From Phycisphaerae bacterium (GTDB lineage Bacteria > Planctomycetota > Phycisphaerae > Sedimentisphaerales > Anaerobacaceae): 64,000 bases of DNA. The stretch is taken from the NCBI GenBank assembly GCA_017993835.1, contig JAGOLX010000001.1:176372-240371 (forward strand), in the 5' to 3' direction. Made by a program: the position numbers and the translations under genes. Positions 43,058 to 52,375 of this stretch are shown here, piece after piece; positions within the stretch are counted from its first letter, which is position 1; each line of letters begins with the position of its first letter. The notes below the pieces were generated by a model. That model was not told where the DNA came from, made no database searches, and was given only the letters and a program-made list of their open reading frames with translations.

Positions 43058-43216
43058 AAAGCACGAAGCACGAATGTCGAAATCCGAGACAAATCCCAAG
43101 GACCGAAACTCAAATGACGGAAACACTGGCGTGGATTTGTCGGGCGACCCGTTTGGAGCATTAGATTTTGGTCATTTGAGCTTGTTTCGGATTTCGATAT
43201 TCGGATTTCGGATTTG
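43058..43216. repeat. Palindromic GAAATCC-type repeat, copy C
   Basis: Left arm AAGCACGAAGCACGAATGTC, then GAAATCCGAGACAAATCCC; inner pair ACTCAAATGAC / GTCATTTGAG; right arm CTTGTTTCGGATTTCG and onward. Intergenic, between the nucleoside transporter promoter and the HAD gene end. Confidence 0.85.
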
Positions 43217-43226
43217 CCTCAGGGGG

Positions 43227-44000
43227 TTATGTCGAGATCTCGCTGACATCCTTGAGGATATGGTGCGGCTTGTAGGGGTAGCGGTCGAGATCGGATTCCT
43301 TCGTGATGCCGCTCAGGACGAGCACGGTGTCGATGCCCGACTCGATCCCGGCGACGATGTCCGTGTCCATACGGTCCCCGATGATGACCGTTTCGTTGCG
43401 CTCGCAGCCCAGCAGGGTCCTGGCGTGACGCATGATGAGCGGATTGGGCTTGCCGATGAAGTAGGCCTGTCGCGCGGTGGCCATCTCGATGGGAGCGATC
43501 AGCGCCCGGCACGCGGGTCCGACGCCTCGTTCGGTCGGGCCCGTGAGGTCGGGGTTGGTCCCGATCAGCTTGGCTCCGGCCAGCACGAGGAGAATCGCGG
43601 TCTCGATCTTCTCGTAGCTGTAACTGCGGGTCTCGCCGACGACCACGTAGTCCGGCTGGCTCTCGTCGATGGACAGGCCCGCTTCGTAGAGCGCCTGGTA
43701 CAGGCCGGAATCGCCGATGGCGAAGACCCGCCCGCCCGGACACTGCGACGCGATGAAGTGGGCGGTCGCCATGCCCGAGGTGATGAAGTGGTCCTCGCCG
43801 ACCTCGATACCCATGTGCAGCAGCTTCTGGTGCAGCTCCCGCGGGGAGCGAGCGGAACTGTTCGTCAGGAACAGGAACTGCTTGCCCTCGGATTTGAGCC
43901 AGTCCACGAATCCCTTCGAGCCCTCGAGCAGGCGCGACCCGTGGTAGATCACGCCGTCCATGTCGCAGATGAAACCGCGTTTGTTCTTCAGTGATTCCAT
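43227..44000 (-). CDS. HAD-superfamily phosphatase, NagD / p-nitrophenylphosphatase-like
   Basis: 257 residues. HAD motif I GFICDMDGVIYHG (two Asp), motif II FLFLTNSSARSP, the Lys of motif III in IGKPNPLIMRHA, and motif IV VIIGDRMDTDIVAGIESG. The inserted C2 cap marks the NagD subfamily, whose members hydrolyse nucleoside or sugar phosphates. The ATG at 44000 is only six bases after the stop of the RND pump gene, so it is co-transcribed with the pump although functionally unlinked. Confidence 0.88.
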   Translation of the reverse strand: MESLKNKRGFICDMDGVIYHGSRLLEGSKGFVDWLKSEGKQFLFLTNSSARSPRELHQKLLHMGIEVGEDHFITSGMATAHFIASQCPGGRVFAIGDSGLYQALYEAGLSIDESQPDYVVVGETRSYSYEKIETAILLVLAGAKLIGTNPDLTGPTERGVGPACRALIAPIEMATARQAYFIGKPNPLIMRHARTLLGCERNETVIIGDRMDTDIVAGIESGIDTVLVLSGITKESDLDRYPYKPHHILKDVSEIST

Positions 44001-44006
44001 AGGGCA

Positions 44007-47000
44007 TCATCCCGCAGTAGAGGTCGGGGCCGGGATCTCGCTTTCTTCCTCGTGGTGCCATCCCAGCCAGGCATGGAGTCGAAGCGAGGCTTTGGTGAGC
44101 ATCACGTACATCGCCGGCACGACGACGAGCGTCAGGACTGTTGCGAAACTCAGACCGAAGATGACGACGATCGCCATGTTCTGCCACCACTGGGTCGATT
44201 CGCTCTTGAGGGCCCAGGAGAGCGTGTGGAAGTCGTAGGAGACGCCGGAGGCCATGGGGATCAGGCCGATGACGGTGGTCGCGGCGGTCAGCATGACGGG
44301 CCGAAGACGTGTGGCGCCCGCCTCCGCTGCGGCTTCAATCAGGTCCATGCCGCGGGCCTGCAACTGGCGAGTGTAGTCGAGCAGCACGATGGCATTGTTG
44401 ACCACGACGCCCGCCAGGCTGATGACGCCGATGCCGGTCATGATGATGCCGAAGGGCAGACCGACGACCAGCAGCCCGATCAATGCGCCGATCAGCGACA
44501 AGATCACTGTGGTCATGATGATGATCGGCACCAGCAGGGAATTGAACTGGATGACCAGGACCAGGACAATCAGGAGCAGGGCGATCAGGAACGCCTTGGC
44601 CAGGAAGGCCTGCGCTTCATCCTGTTCCTCCTTCTCTCCGGCGTAGCGAATCTCATATCCGATCGGCAGGTCCAGTCGCCCGCCGGGGGCGATGACCTTG
44701 GGCAGTGCCGCGACGAGAGCCTGGCGGTTGAGGAACTGGATCTCCTCATTGGCGAGGTTCTCGCGACCTCGCTTGAGCAATTCCGCGCCTGAGGAGGGCA
44801 GTTCCACGTCCTGGAAGTCCTCGGCCTGAAAGAAGTCGGGGATCGCAATCACCCGATTGAGCGACTGGAGGATCAACTGGTTCTGTTGCTCGTCGGCTGT
44901 CGGGGCGGCCAGCGCGTCGGCCAACAATCTCGCGTCCTTCTTCGAGCACGCCTGCCAGACCCTGGCGCCAACGCTGGAACCGGACTGGTTCTGCGCATCG
45001 GACAGGGCGCGACGCAGCGCGTCCCAGTCGAGAATGTCACCGGGAGAAAGGCGAGGGTCGCCCAGTGGATGCAGGCGCCTCTGGACGTCCGCCAGCACGG
45101 CGGAACTGAGACGCCCTTCGGTGTCGGCCGTCACGGTGACGACGCGCTTCTGGTCCACGCGGTTGATCGTGCCGAAGCCGCCCTGGTACTCGAACTTCCC
45201 CAGGGAGCTGAGCGGGACGGACTGGCCGGCCGCGTTCGGGATCTGCAGCCGATACAGATCGTCGATGTTGACGCGGTCCTTCAGCGGCAGGCGGACCGTG
45301 ATGTCGTATTCGTCGTTGAACTGGCGGTAGGTGCCCACCTTGGTCCCGAAGATGGCCATCTTCAGGAAGTTGCCCACGGTGGCGGTGTTGACGCCCAGGA
45401 GGGTTGCGACGCGTCGATCCACGGTGAAGGCCAGCTCCGGACGCGTGGCCTCCAGGTCGCTCCGCAGGTTGACGAGGTTGGGCACGTCCGCGATCGTGCG
45501 TTTGACCTGGTCGCTGAGCCGTTCCAGGGTCTTGAAGTCCTCGCCGACGATGCGGACGGTGACCGGGGCGCCGGTGGGCGGGCCTTCCTCCTCGCGTTCG
45601 ACCTTGATCTCCGCGCCGGGGATATCGGCGATGGCCTTGCGGACCTCTGCGATGATCTCGGTGGACGGGCGTTCGCGGACCATGAAGTCATAGAAGACCA
45701 TGGTGATGTTGGCCAGGTGGGGGCCGCCGGCGCTGGCCATGAGGTCCATGCTGCCGCTGGCGGAGCCGACGTTCGTGATGACATCGTCGAACCACGGCTC
45801 GAACGGCTTGATGCGTTCCTCGATGGTGCGGATGAGACGGTCGGTCTCGTGGATATTCGTGCCCTGCGGCGTGCGGACGCTGATGAACGCCCGCTCCGGA
45901 TCGCCCTCGGGGAAGAACTCGATCCCCTTGCCGATCTTGCCGTAGAGCATTCCCATGGCGACCAGCAGGCACAGGGACAGGAACAGCGCCATGCCGGGAT
46001 TCTCAAGGCCCAGACGCTGGAATCGCTTGTACCCCTGCATGAACCAGTGGCGATGGTTCTGCTCCTTGACGGCCCGCCCGGCCCAGATCGACGTGATGAC
46101 CGGGCTGAACACCAGCGCCACGAACAGCGACGCCAGCAGGCCGATGGTCAGTGTGATGGGCAGGTACTTCATGAAATCGCCCATGATCCCCGGCCAGAAC
46201 ATCAGCGGCAGGAAGGCGCAGACCGTCGTGAACGTCGAGGTGGTGACGGGCCAAGCCACCTCCCGGGCCCCGAGGAGGGCCGCCTGAATCCGGCTGTAGC
46301 CGAGCTGCATGTGCCGATAGATGTTCTCCACGATGACGATCGCGTTGTCCACGAGCATCCCCAGCAGCAGAATCAGGCTGAACAGCACGATCATGTTCAG
46401 CGTGTAGCCTAGCGCCTGGATCAGGAAGAATGTGATCAACATGCTCAGGGGGATGATCAGGGCCACGATAGTGCTCGGCCGCCAGCCCATGAACAGCATC
46501 AGGATGGCGACGACCAGGATCAGGGCCGCCAGGACGTTGTTCTCCAGGTCGGACACCGTGTTGCGGATGTACTTCGACATGTCGTAGATCACGTCGAACG
46601 TGACGCCGCCGGGGATCTGCTTGCGGGCCTGCTCCACGACCGCCTTGACCATGTCCGAGACCCACACGACGTTGGCGCCGATCCGCTTGCGGACGAGCAG
46701 CGTCACGTTGTCTTTGCCGTTCAGTCGGGAGAAGCTTTCGCGGTCCTTGTATGTGTCCCGCACGGTGGCGACGTCGGACAGATAGATGGGTTTGCCGTCG
46801 CGGACTGCCAGCAGGAGATGATCGACTTCTTCCGGCGTGACGAACTCCGCGGGGATGCGGACGTTGAACTTGGTCCCGGGCGTCTCGACCCCGCCCGCGG
46901 AGATGTTCACGTTCTCCGACGGGATCAGCGCCAGGATCTCCGGGATCGTCAGGTTGTACTGGGCGACGCGGTCGGGGTCCATCTCCAGGCGGATCTCTCG

Positions 47001-47537
47001 TTCCAGTGCCCCCTGGACGTCCACCTTGAGCACGCCGGGAACCATCTCCAGCGCGTCCTCCATGTCGTCGGCGACTTCCTTGAGCTGGAAGGGAGAGACG
47101 TCGCCCGAGATGCTGATCTGCATGATCGGGAACTCGGCGATGTTGATTTCCTTGATGACCGGCTCCTCGACTTCCTGGGGCAACTCGCCGCGGGCCAGAT
47201 CGACGCGGTCCCGCACCCGCTGGAGGGCGACCTCCGTCCGGACGTTCGGCGTGAACTCCACGCTGATCAGGGATATGCCCTCGGCGCTGCTGGACAGGAC
47301 CTCCTTGACGTCGCGGATTCCGCTGAGCTCCTTCTCGATCTTCATCGTGACGGAGGTTTCCACGTCCTCGGGCGAGACCCCCTCGTAGATCGTCGTGATC
47401 ATGATGTACGGAATGGGGATGTCCGGAAACGCCTCGCGGGGCAGGGAGACATAGCTGTAGCTGCCGAGCAGGACGATGATCAGACCCAGGACGGCGACCG
47501 TCGTACGGTTCTTGATAGAGACATCGGTGAGCAGCAT
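44007..47537 (-). CDS. RND efflux transporter (AcrB/HAE1-type) with enlarged periplasmic insert
   Basis: 1,176 residues; HAE1 pumps are about 1,030-1,050. The N-terminal helix (TTVAVLGLIIVLLGSYSYVSLP), porter domains, proton-relay Asp residues (LGMLVDNAIVIVENIYRH), and the second half with FGIIMTGIGVISLAGVVVNNAIVLLDY and RPVMLTAATTVIGLIP are all present. The surplus is about 110 residues between ADVQRRLHPLG and LPIGYEIRYAGEKEEQ, where most relatives have about 15; it is charged and helical. It exports drugs or other amphiphiles from the inner membrane with the adaptor encoded upstream; no TolC-type gene lies in the window. Confidence 0.92.
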   Translation of the reverse strand: MLLTDVSIKNRTTVAVLGLIIVLLGSYSYVSLPREAFPDIPIPYIMITTIYEGVSPEDVETSVTMKIEKELSGIRDVKEVLSSSAEGISLISVEFTPNVRTEVALQRVRDRVDLARGELPQEVEEPVIKEINIAEFPIMQISISGDVSPFQLKEVADDMEDALEMVPGVLKVDVQGALEREIRLEMDPDRVAQYNLTIPEILALIPSENVNISAGGVETPGTKFNVRIPAEFVTPEEVDHLLLAVRDGKPIYLSDVATVRDTYKDRESFSRLNGKDNVTLLVRKRIGANVVWVSDMVKAVVEQARKQIPGGVTFDVIYDMSKYIRNTVSDLENNVLAALILVVAILMLFMGWRPSTIVALIIPLSMLITFFLIQALGYTLNMIVLFSLILLLGMLVDNAIVIVENIYRHMQLGYSRIQAALLGAREVAWPVTTSTFTTVCAFLPLMFWPGIMGDFMKYLPITLTIGLLASLFVALVFSPVITSIWAGRAVKEQNHRHWFMQGYKRFQRLGLENPGMALFLSLCLLVAMGMLYGKIGKGIEFFPEGDPERAFISVRTPQGTNIHETDRLIRTIEERIKPFEPWFDDVITNVGSASGSMDLMASAGGPHLANITMVFYDFMVRERPSTEIIAEVRKAIADIPGAEIKVEREEEGPPTGAPVTVRIVGEDFKTLERLSDQVKRTIADVPNLVNLRSDLEATRPELAFTVDRRVATLLGVNTATVGNFLKMAIFGTKVGTYRQFNDEYDITVRLPLKDRVNIDDLYRLQIPNAAGQSVPLSSLGKFEYQGGFGTINRVDQKRVVTVTADTEGRLSSAVLADVQRRLHPLGDPRLSPGDILDWDALRRALSDAQNQSGSSVGARVWQACSKKDARLLADALAAPTADEQQNQLILQSLNRVIAIPDFFQAEDFQDVELPSSGAELLKRGRENLANEEIQFLNRQALVAALPKVIAPGGRLDLPIGYEIRYAGEKEEQDEAQAFLAKAFLIALLLIVLVLVIQFNSLLVPIIIMTTVILSLIGALIGLLVVGLPFGIIMTGIGVISLAGVVVNNAIVLLDYTRQLQARGMDLIEAAAEAGATRLRPVMLTAATTVIGLIPMASGVSYDFHTLSWALKSESTQWWQNMAIVVIFGLSFATVLTLVVVPAMYVMLTKASLRLHAWLGWHHEEESEIPAPTSTAG

Positions 47538-47542
47538 AAGAC

Positions 47543-48670
47543 CTACTTGCCTTCAGAAACCTGGGAAACCACATTCACCTGCTGCCCGGGGGCGACGAAG
47601 CGATGACCTGAGACGATCAGCTTGTCTCCGGGTTGCAGGCCGCTGGTGACTTGGATGCGATCGCCCTTGATGATGCTGATCTGGAGCTGGACCTCGCGTC
47701 GGAGGGCCTTGGAACCCTCCTCCACATAGACGGCGTACCCATTCTCCATCGGGATGATCGCCAGCAGGGGGATCAGGATGGCGTTTTGAAGCACTTGTCG
47801 CGTCAGGCGGGCGCGGACGATCTGGCCGCTATGGAGCAGGCCGTCCGGATTGACCAGCGTGATCTCGGTGCGTGTGGAGCGAGTCCGTTCGTCGGCCACC
47901 CGGCTGATGAAGGTGATCTTCCCCTCGAATGCCTGCGGGTTGCCCTTGATGTCCGTGTAGACGGCCGCGCTCTGGCCCGTCGAGAAGAACGCGACGTCTC
48001 GCTCCGGGATGTCGACGGCCACTTTGACGATGTCGGTCTGGACGATTCGAGCCACCGGCGTGCCCACCTGGACGTACTCGCCCGTCTCGACGAGCAGGTC
48101 GTTGAGGACGCCGGACGTGGGAGCGGAAATCCTCGCCCGCTCCAGGCGAGCTGCGACCTCCTGGAGTCTCGCGCCGCTGATGGCCAGTTGCGTCGCGGCC
48201 TGATCCAACTCTCGCGTGGGAGAGGCGCCGCCGGAGACCAGTCCTTGCTGACGCTCGAACTCGGTCCGGTCGTTCTTCGCCTGGGCCTGGATGCTCTCGA
48301 ATTCCGCCTGCAGGAGATCCGTGTTGAGTCTCAGGAGCAGGTCGCCGGCCTTGATGGGGGAACCCTCACGCGGACCGATCCACTCGACTCGCCCCGCGAC
48401 CTCCGCCGCGACGGTGACGATCTGATTCGGCTCGATGACCGCGGGAAGATCGAAGGTGTCGGGCACCTGCGCTTCCGCCGTGACCGGCAGGACCATCACG
48501 TTGACCGGCGGCGCTTCCGACGGGGCGACCTCTCGTTTCGGAGAGGGCATGTAAGCCAGGAGGAACAGCGTGCCGACTGCGACAATCACCAGGGCAAGCT
48601 TCACGACGATCCTGCCCGGCTTTCGTCTTGGGGCCTCGCTCCTTGTGGTCTCTCGAACCTTCTGCGCCAT
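47543..48670 (-). CDS. RND membrane-fusion (HlyD/AcrA-type) adaptor
   Basis: 375 residues. N-terminal membrane anchor (IVVKLALVIVAVGTLFLLAY), biotinyl-lipoyl halves (VTVAAEVAGRVEWIGPREGS and ARISAPTSGVLNDLLVETGE), a short alpha-hairpin, a beta-barrel and a membrane-proximal domain (LQPGDKLIVSGHRFVAPGQQ). It bridges the pump encoded five bases downstream to an outer-membrane channel. The ATG at 48670 has GGAG eight bases upstream; GTG 48682 is in frame but too close to its AAGGAG. A promoter with an overlapping inverted repeat lies just upstream. Confidence 0.9.
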   Translation of the reverse strand: MAQKVRETTRSEAPRRKPGRIVVKLALVIVAVGTLFLLAYMPSPKREVAPSEAPPVNVMVLPVTAEAQVPDTFDLPAVIEPNQIVTVAAEVAGRVEWIGPREGSPIKAGDLLLRLNTDLLQAEFESIQAQAKNDRTEFERQQGLVSGGASPTRELDQAATQLAISGARLQEVAARLERARISAPTSGVLNDLLVETGEYVQVGTPVARIVQTDIVKVAVDIPERDVAFFSTGQSAAVYTDIKGNPQAFEGKITFISRVADERTRSTRTEITLVNPDGLLHSGQIVRARLTRQVLQNAILIPLLAIIPMENGYAVYVEEGSKALRREVQLQISIIKGDRIQVTSGLQPGDKLIVSGHRFVAPGQQVNVVSQVSEGK

Positions 48671-48713
48671 GGTATTCTCCACAGACTCCTTGGGTCCCGT
48701 TACCGCTTGGTCA

Positions 48714-48761
48714 AAACAGACGTTTCATGCGCCAGTTTAAAACATCTGTTTAACCCGTCAA
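48714..48761 (-). promoter_or_regulatory. RND promoter with candidate repressor operator
   Basis: On the minus strand TTGACG (48761-48756), 16-base spacer and TAAACT (48739-48734). Two 12-bp inverted half-sites, AAACATCTGTTT (48740-48751, in the spacer) and AAACAGACGTTT (48714-48725, just past the expected start), differ at one position when aligned in opposite orientation. This layout fits a TetR-type repressor, but no regulator gene is nearby. Confidence 0.55.
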
Positions 48762-48882
48762 GTGTCTAGGGAGGGATTTTGGCGGAAAAAGCGCACGCAA
48801 TGACGTAAGTGCTTGTCCCTGCGTATTCTATGAAACGCTTGATGTCAGACGGATGGCGGCTCCGTGGCCTCCGGAACGCCGA

Positions 48883-51423
48883 CTACGACGCCCACTTGAC
48901 CAGCTCGGGGTGGAGGTCCTTGAGGATGGGCGACGCGGGCTTGATCCGTGCGTTGATGGTGAGCAGACCTCGCCCTGCGATCTCGAAGCCGCACTCGAAC
49001 ACGACCGGGCGGTCCGACGCGTTGCGCGGGCGCATCGGGATGACACGGTGCTCGTTCGTGTCGCGAAGCATGTAGAACAGTTCCACATCGAACAGCTTGG
49101 CCGGTGTGCCGTTGAGATCGACGGCGCAGGCGACTTCCACGTGTTCGCCCTCGGCGACGACGTCCTTTTTGTCCACGCTGGTGGTCAGCCCGCCGATGCT
49201 GATGCTGTCCCACAGACGGGTGATTTCCTGGGCGTCGTGCAGGGCCTGCTTGAGCGACGCGCAGTTGTCTCGACCCAGGTCCTCGACCAGGGTCTTGGCC
49301 GGCGCGTAGAACTTGTCCATGTACTCGGCCAGCACGCGGTTCATATTGAACTGGCTGCAAACGGAGCAGACGGATTGCTTCATCATCTCGACCCACCGGG
49401 TCGGGATGCCGGCTTCGTTGCGGTCGTAGTAGTACTCGCTGATCTCGGCCTCGATCAAATCGTAGATTTGCTCGGCCTCGGCCGTCTCCTGCATCTCGGG
49501 CTGATTGCTGTACTCCGCGCCGCGGATGGCCCAGCCGTTGCGCCCGTTGTAGCCCTCAGGCCACCAGCCGTCGAGGACGCTCATGTTCAGGACGCCGTTG
49601 ATGGCCGCCTTCATGCCGGAGGTGCCGCTGGCCTCGTTCTCCTTCACCGGGTTGTTGAGCCACACGTCGGCGCCCCAGACGAGGTGCCGTGCCACGTTCA
49701 TGTCGTAGTTCTCCACGAAGACGACGCGGTCTTCGAGGTGGTAGCTCTTGGCGAACTCGATGATCTCGCGGATCATGCTCTTGCCGAGGCCGTCGGCGGG
49801 GTGGGCCTTGCCCGCGAAAATGAGCTGCACGGGTTTCGTGGGGTTCGTCAGGATCTTGGCCAGTCGCTCCTTGTCCCGCAGGATGAGCGTGGCTCTCTTG
49901 TATCGGGCGAACCGTCGGGCGTAGACGATCGTCAGGTACTCGGGGTTCAGCGCCCGGGTCAGCTTGGCGACCTTGGACTCGATGTACCCTCGCGCCGCCA
50001 GGTCGTCCGCGAGCTTCTTGCGGATGAAGGTGATCAGGCTCTGCTTGTTCCGATGGTGGGCCTCCCAGATCTCGTCGTCCTGAATGCCCTGGATTCGGTC
50101 CCATGCCTGGCAGTCGCAGGCGCTGCGGATGTAGTCGGTCCCGACGTGTCTCTTGAACAGGTCGATGAACGACTCGCTGAGCCAGGAGTGATGCACGCCG
50201 TTGGTGACGTAATCGATGGGGATCTCGACTCTCGGCTGGCCGCGATACAGGCTCGCCCACATCCGTCGGGACACGTCCCCGTGCATCTTCGAGACGGCAT
50301 TCAGATGCCGGGCGAACCGCATGGCCAGCGCCGGCAGCCAGAAGCTCTTCGTATCGCCGTCGATGAAGGCGTGCGAGGCCAGATCCTCGAACGACAGACC
50401 CAACGTCTGGACCTCGGGCTCGATGTATTGCTTGACGAGGCCCGTGTCGAAGGTCTCGTTGCCTGCGATCACCGGGGTGTGTGTCGTGAACACGGTGGAG
50501 GCCCGGATCAACGCTTTGGCCTCCGGGAAGCTGTGCTTCTCGCGGAGCATGAGCTGCTGGAGCCTGGCCAGGATCAGCAGGGCGGAATGCCCTTCGTTGA
50601 TGTGGTAAATCCGCGGCTTGATGCCCAGGCGTTCGAGGGCCCGGACGCCGCCGATGCCCAGCAGCATCTCCTGCTGGAACCGCTTGGTGCGGTCGGCCAC
50701 GTAGAGCTCCTGGGTGATGTCCCGCAGGTGGGCGGGATTCTCTTCGAGGTCCGTGTCGAGGAGGATCAGACGGGTCTTGCCGACGTCGATTTGCCAGAGC
50801 TTGACCATGACGGTCTGGTCGAGCATCCGCATTTCGATATAGGCCAGGTCTCCCTCGGGCCCCCTCGCCTCGTGCATCGGAATCAGGTGGTTGTCGAATT
50901 CCGCGGACTGCTCGTACTGCTCCCCGGTGGCGGTGATCCGTTGTGTGAAATAGCCGTACTTGTAGACCAGGCCGACCCCGACCACCGGCATGTTGACGTC
51001 CGAGGCGGCCTTGAGGAAGTCGCCCGACAGGATGCCGAGGCCGCCGCCGTAGATCGGGATGCACTCGTGCAGACCGAACTCCATCGCGAAGTAGGCCACG
51101 ATATCGTCGTGATTCAGGACGCTGTCATACGTGGTCTTGAACCGTTCGTCGTACTGCATGTACTGCTGGAACTGCTGCCAGACCTCGTCCAGTTCGAACA
51201 GGAAGCCCCGGTCGTGCGAGAGTTGCCGGATTCGCTCCTTGGGCAGTTTGACGAGGAACTCGATGGGGTTGTGGTTCACCGCTCGGAAGAGCTGTGGATC
51301 GATGCGATAGAACAGGCGGATCGCCTGGTAATTCCACGTGCACCAGAGGTTGGATGCGAGCTTGTGCAGCTTGCCGAGGTTCTCGGGCAGCTTGGGATAG
51401 ACAAAGAGGCTCTTGAGGATCAT
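48883..51423 (-). CDS. glgP: Alpha-glucan phosphorylase
   Basis: 846 residues, of the TIGR02094 glycogen/starch phosphorylase type. It releases glucose-1-phosphate from glycogen. The N-terminal DUF3417-like region (LPENLGKLHKLASNLWCTWN) is followed by IPIYGGGLGILSGDFLKAAS, YHINEGHSALLIL, TTHTPVIAGNETF, VTNGVHHSWLS, VYARRFARYKRATLIL, and the PLP-lysine region NEASGTSGMKAAINGVLNMS. ATG at 51423; GTG 51432 is in frame nearer to GGAG. It stands alone; no other glycogen gene is in the window. The C-terminal 100 residues form a beta domain seen in longer members. Confidence 0.92.
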   Translation of the reverse strand: MILKSLFVYPKLPENLGKLHKLASNLWCTWNYQAIRLFYRIDPQLFRAVNHNPIEFLVKLPKERIRQLSHDRGFLFELDEVWQQFQQYMQYDERFKTTYDSVLNHDDIVAYFAMEFGLHECIPIYGGGLGILSGDFLKAASDVNMPVVGVGLVYKYGYFTQRITATGEQYEQSAEFDNHLIPMHEARGPEGDLAYIEMRMLDQTVMVKLWQIDVGKTRLILLDTDLEENPAHLRDITQELYVADRTKRFQQEMLLGIGGVRALERLGIKPRIYHINEGHSALLILARLQQLMLREKHSFPEAKALIRASTVFTTHTPVIAGNETFDTGLVKQYIEPEVQTLGLSFEDLASHAFIDGDTKSFWLPALAMRFARHLNAVSKMHGDVSRRMWASLYRGQPRVEIPIDYVTNGVHHSWLSESFIDLFKRHVGTDYIRSACDCQAWDRIQGIQDDEIWEAHHRNKQSLITFIRKKLADDLAARGYIESKVAKLTRALNPEYLTIVYARRFARYKRATLILRDKERLAKILTNPTKPVQLIFAGKAHPADGLGKSMIREIIEFAKSYHLEDRVVFVENYDMNVARHLVWGADVWLNNPVKENEASGTSGMKAAINGVLNMSVLDGWWPEGYNGRNGWAIRGAEYSNQPEMQETAEAEQIYDLIEAEISEYYYDRNEAGIPTRWVEMMKQSVCSVCSQFNMNRVLAEYMDKFYAPAKTLVEDLGRDNCASLKQALHDAQEITRLWDSISIGGLTTSVDKKDVVAEGEHVEVACAVDLNGTPAKLFDVELFYMLRDTNEHRVIPMRPRNASDRPVVFECGFEIAGRGLLTINARIKPASPILKDLHPELVKWAS

Positions 51424-51912
51424 CGTGTTCACAGCTCCAGTTCATTTTGCTACCGTGTCGTCGGCGTTCCAGCTTGCGGCCGGTACGATGGGGGCATAGC
51501 CGCCGGACGGCGCCATGGACCCTGCTCTCTCTTTGTCGGCGAATCAGGTGTTGTTTCTCCATAGTCTCTTGGCATCGGGTCGTCGGATCGTGCATTTCAG
51601 CCGTTCGGGAGCCATAAAGAGACGGGAGAGACCGCGGGCGGCGAGGGGGAAGGTCCGATAAGGATCGAGCGAGCGCCCCCGCTCTGTTTCCCCCCCCCGG
51701 GAATCGAGATGGCTTCGTCGCGAGGCTCCTCGCAATAACCTGCGTGAGACTTGTCCGGCGATTGTGCGTCCGCCGTGATTGACCTGCGGCGGGGGCTTGA
51801 CGGTGACCGCCCGAGGCTCTACGATGAAATCGCTGGGAGAAGGTCTCCCGTGGCAGTGTGTCTCGCGTGAGACCCCCCGGACGGGGGGGGAAGGAGAGTC
51901 GAGGTGTGAGCT
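51424..51912. other. Divergent gene-free region upstream of the FHA gene
   Basis: 489 bases between glgP (leftward) and the FHA gene (rightward). It holds a remnant of the CATTGCGAG-type repeat (GCTTCGTCGCGAGGCTCCTC near 51711), homopolymer C and G runs (C-run near 51692; C6-GGAC-G8 hairpin at 51873-51890), and the FHA promoter. No convincing gene seen. Confidence 0.65.
51797..51825 (+). promoter_or_regulatory. Promoter of the FHA gene
   Basis: TTGACG (51797-51802), 17-base spacer and TACGAT (51820-51825). The leader of about 80 bases contains a C6/G8 hairpin before the ribosome site. Confidence 0.6.
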
Positions 51913-52347
51913 ATGGCGTCTGTTATTGTGACAAACGGCAAGCAGGAGGGGAACTACTATCCACTGGGTCGCCGCACGAACGTCATCGGGCGGGATGAGG
52001 CGCTGCCCATCCAGATCCTGGACGGCCTGGTCTCGCGCAAGCATCTGCAGATCCGATTCGACCCGGCCACGAACCAGTACGTTGCCTATGATATGAAGAG
52101 CCGCAACGGAGTCTATCTCAACAATCGCCAGATCCAGGGCGAAGTGCCTCTTCACGACGGCGACCTGATCACGATCGGCATAACGACCCTGTTGTTCGCG
52201 GACCGGGACTTCAAGGACAAAGACAGCGCCCTGCTGCACTACAAGAAGGTGGGGGAGCGGATGCGCGTGACCGCATACGAAACCCAAATCGCAGAGCCTG
52301 GACCCGTCGGGCCGGGCGAGACGGGCCATCCCGTCCCTCGTTCGTAG
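51913..52347 (+). CDS. FHA-domain protein
   Basis: 144 residues. Residues about 5-95 form a forkhead-associated domain: TNVIGRDEALPIQI, VSRKHLQIRFD (the Arg, Ser, Arg/Lys and His of the phosphothreonine pocket), MKSRNGVYLNNRQI and DLITIGITTLLFADRD. It should bind a phosphothreonine protein, but no Ser/Thr kinase is adjacent. The C-terminal 45 residues are Pro/Gly-rich and probably disordered. The ATG at 51913 follows a GGAAGGAG/GAGGTG stretch. Convergent with the rhomboid gene. Confidence 0.88.
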   Translation: MASVIVTNGKQEGNYYPLGRRTNVIGRDEALPIQILDGLVSRKHLQIRFDPATNQYVAYDMKSRNGVYLNNRQIQGEVPLHDGDLITIGITTLLFADRDFKDKDSALLHYKKVGERMRVTAYETQIAEPGPVGPGETGHPVPRS

Positions 52348-52375
52348 TCGCGTTCCGCGGGTCCGTCGCCGGCTC

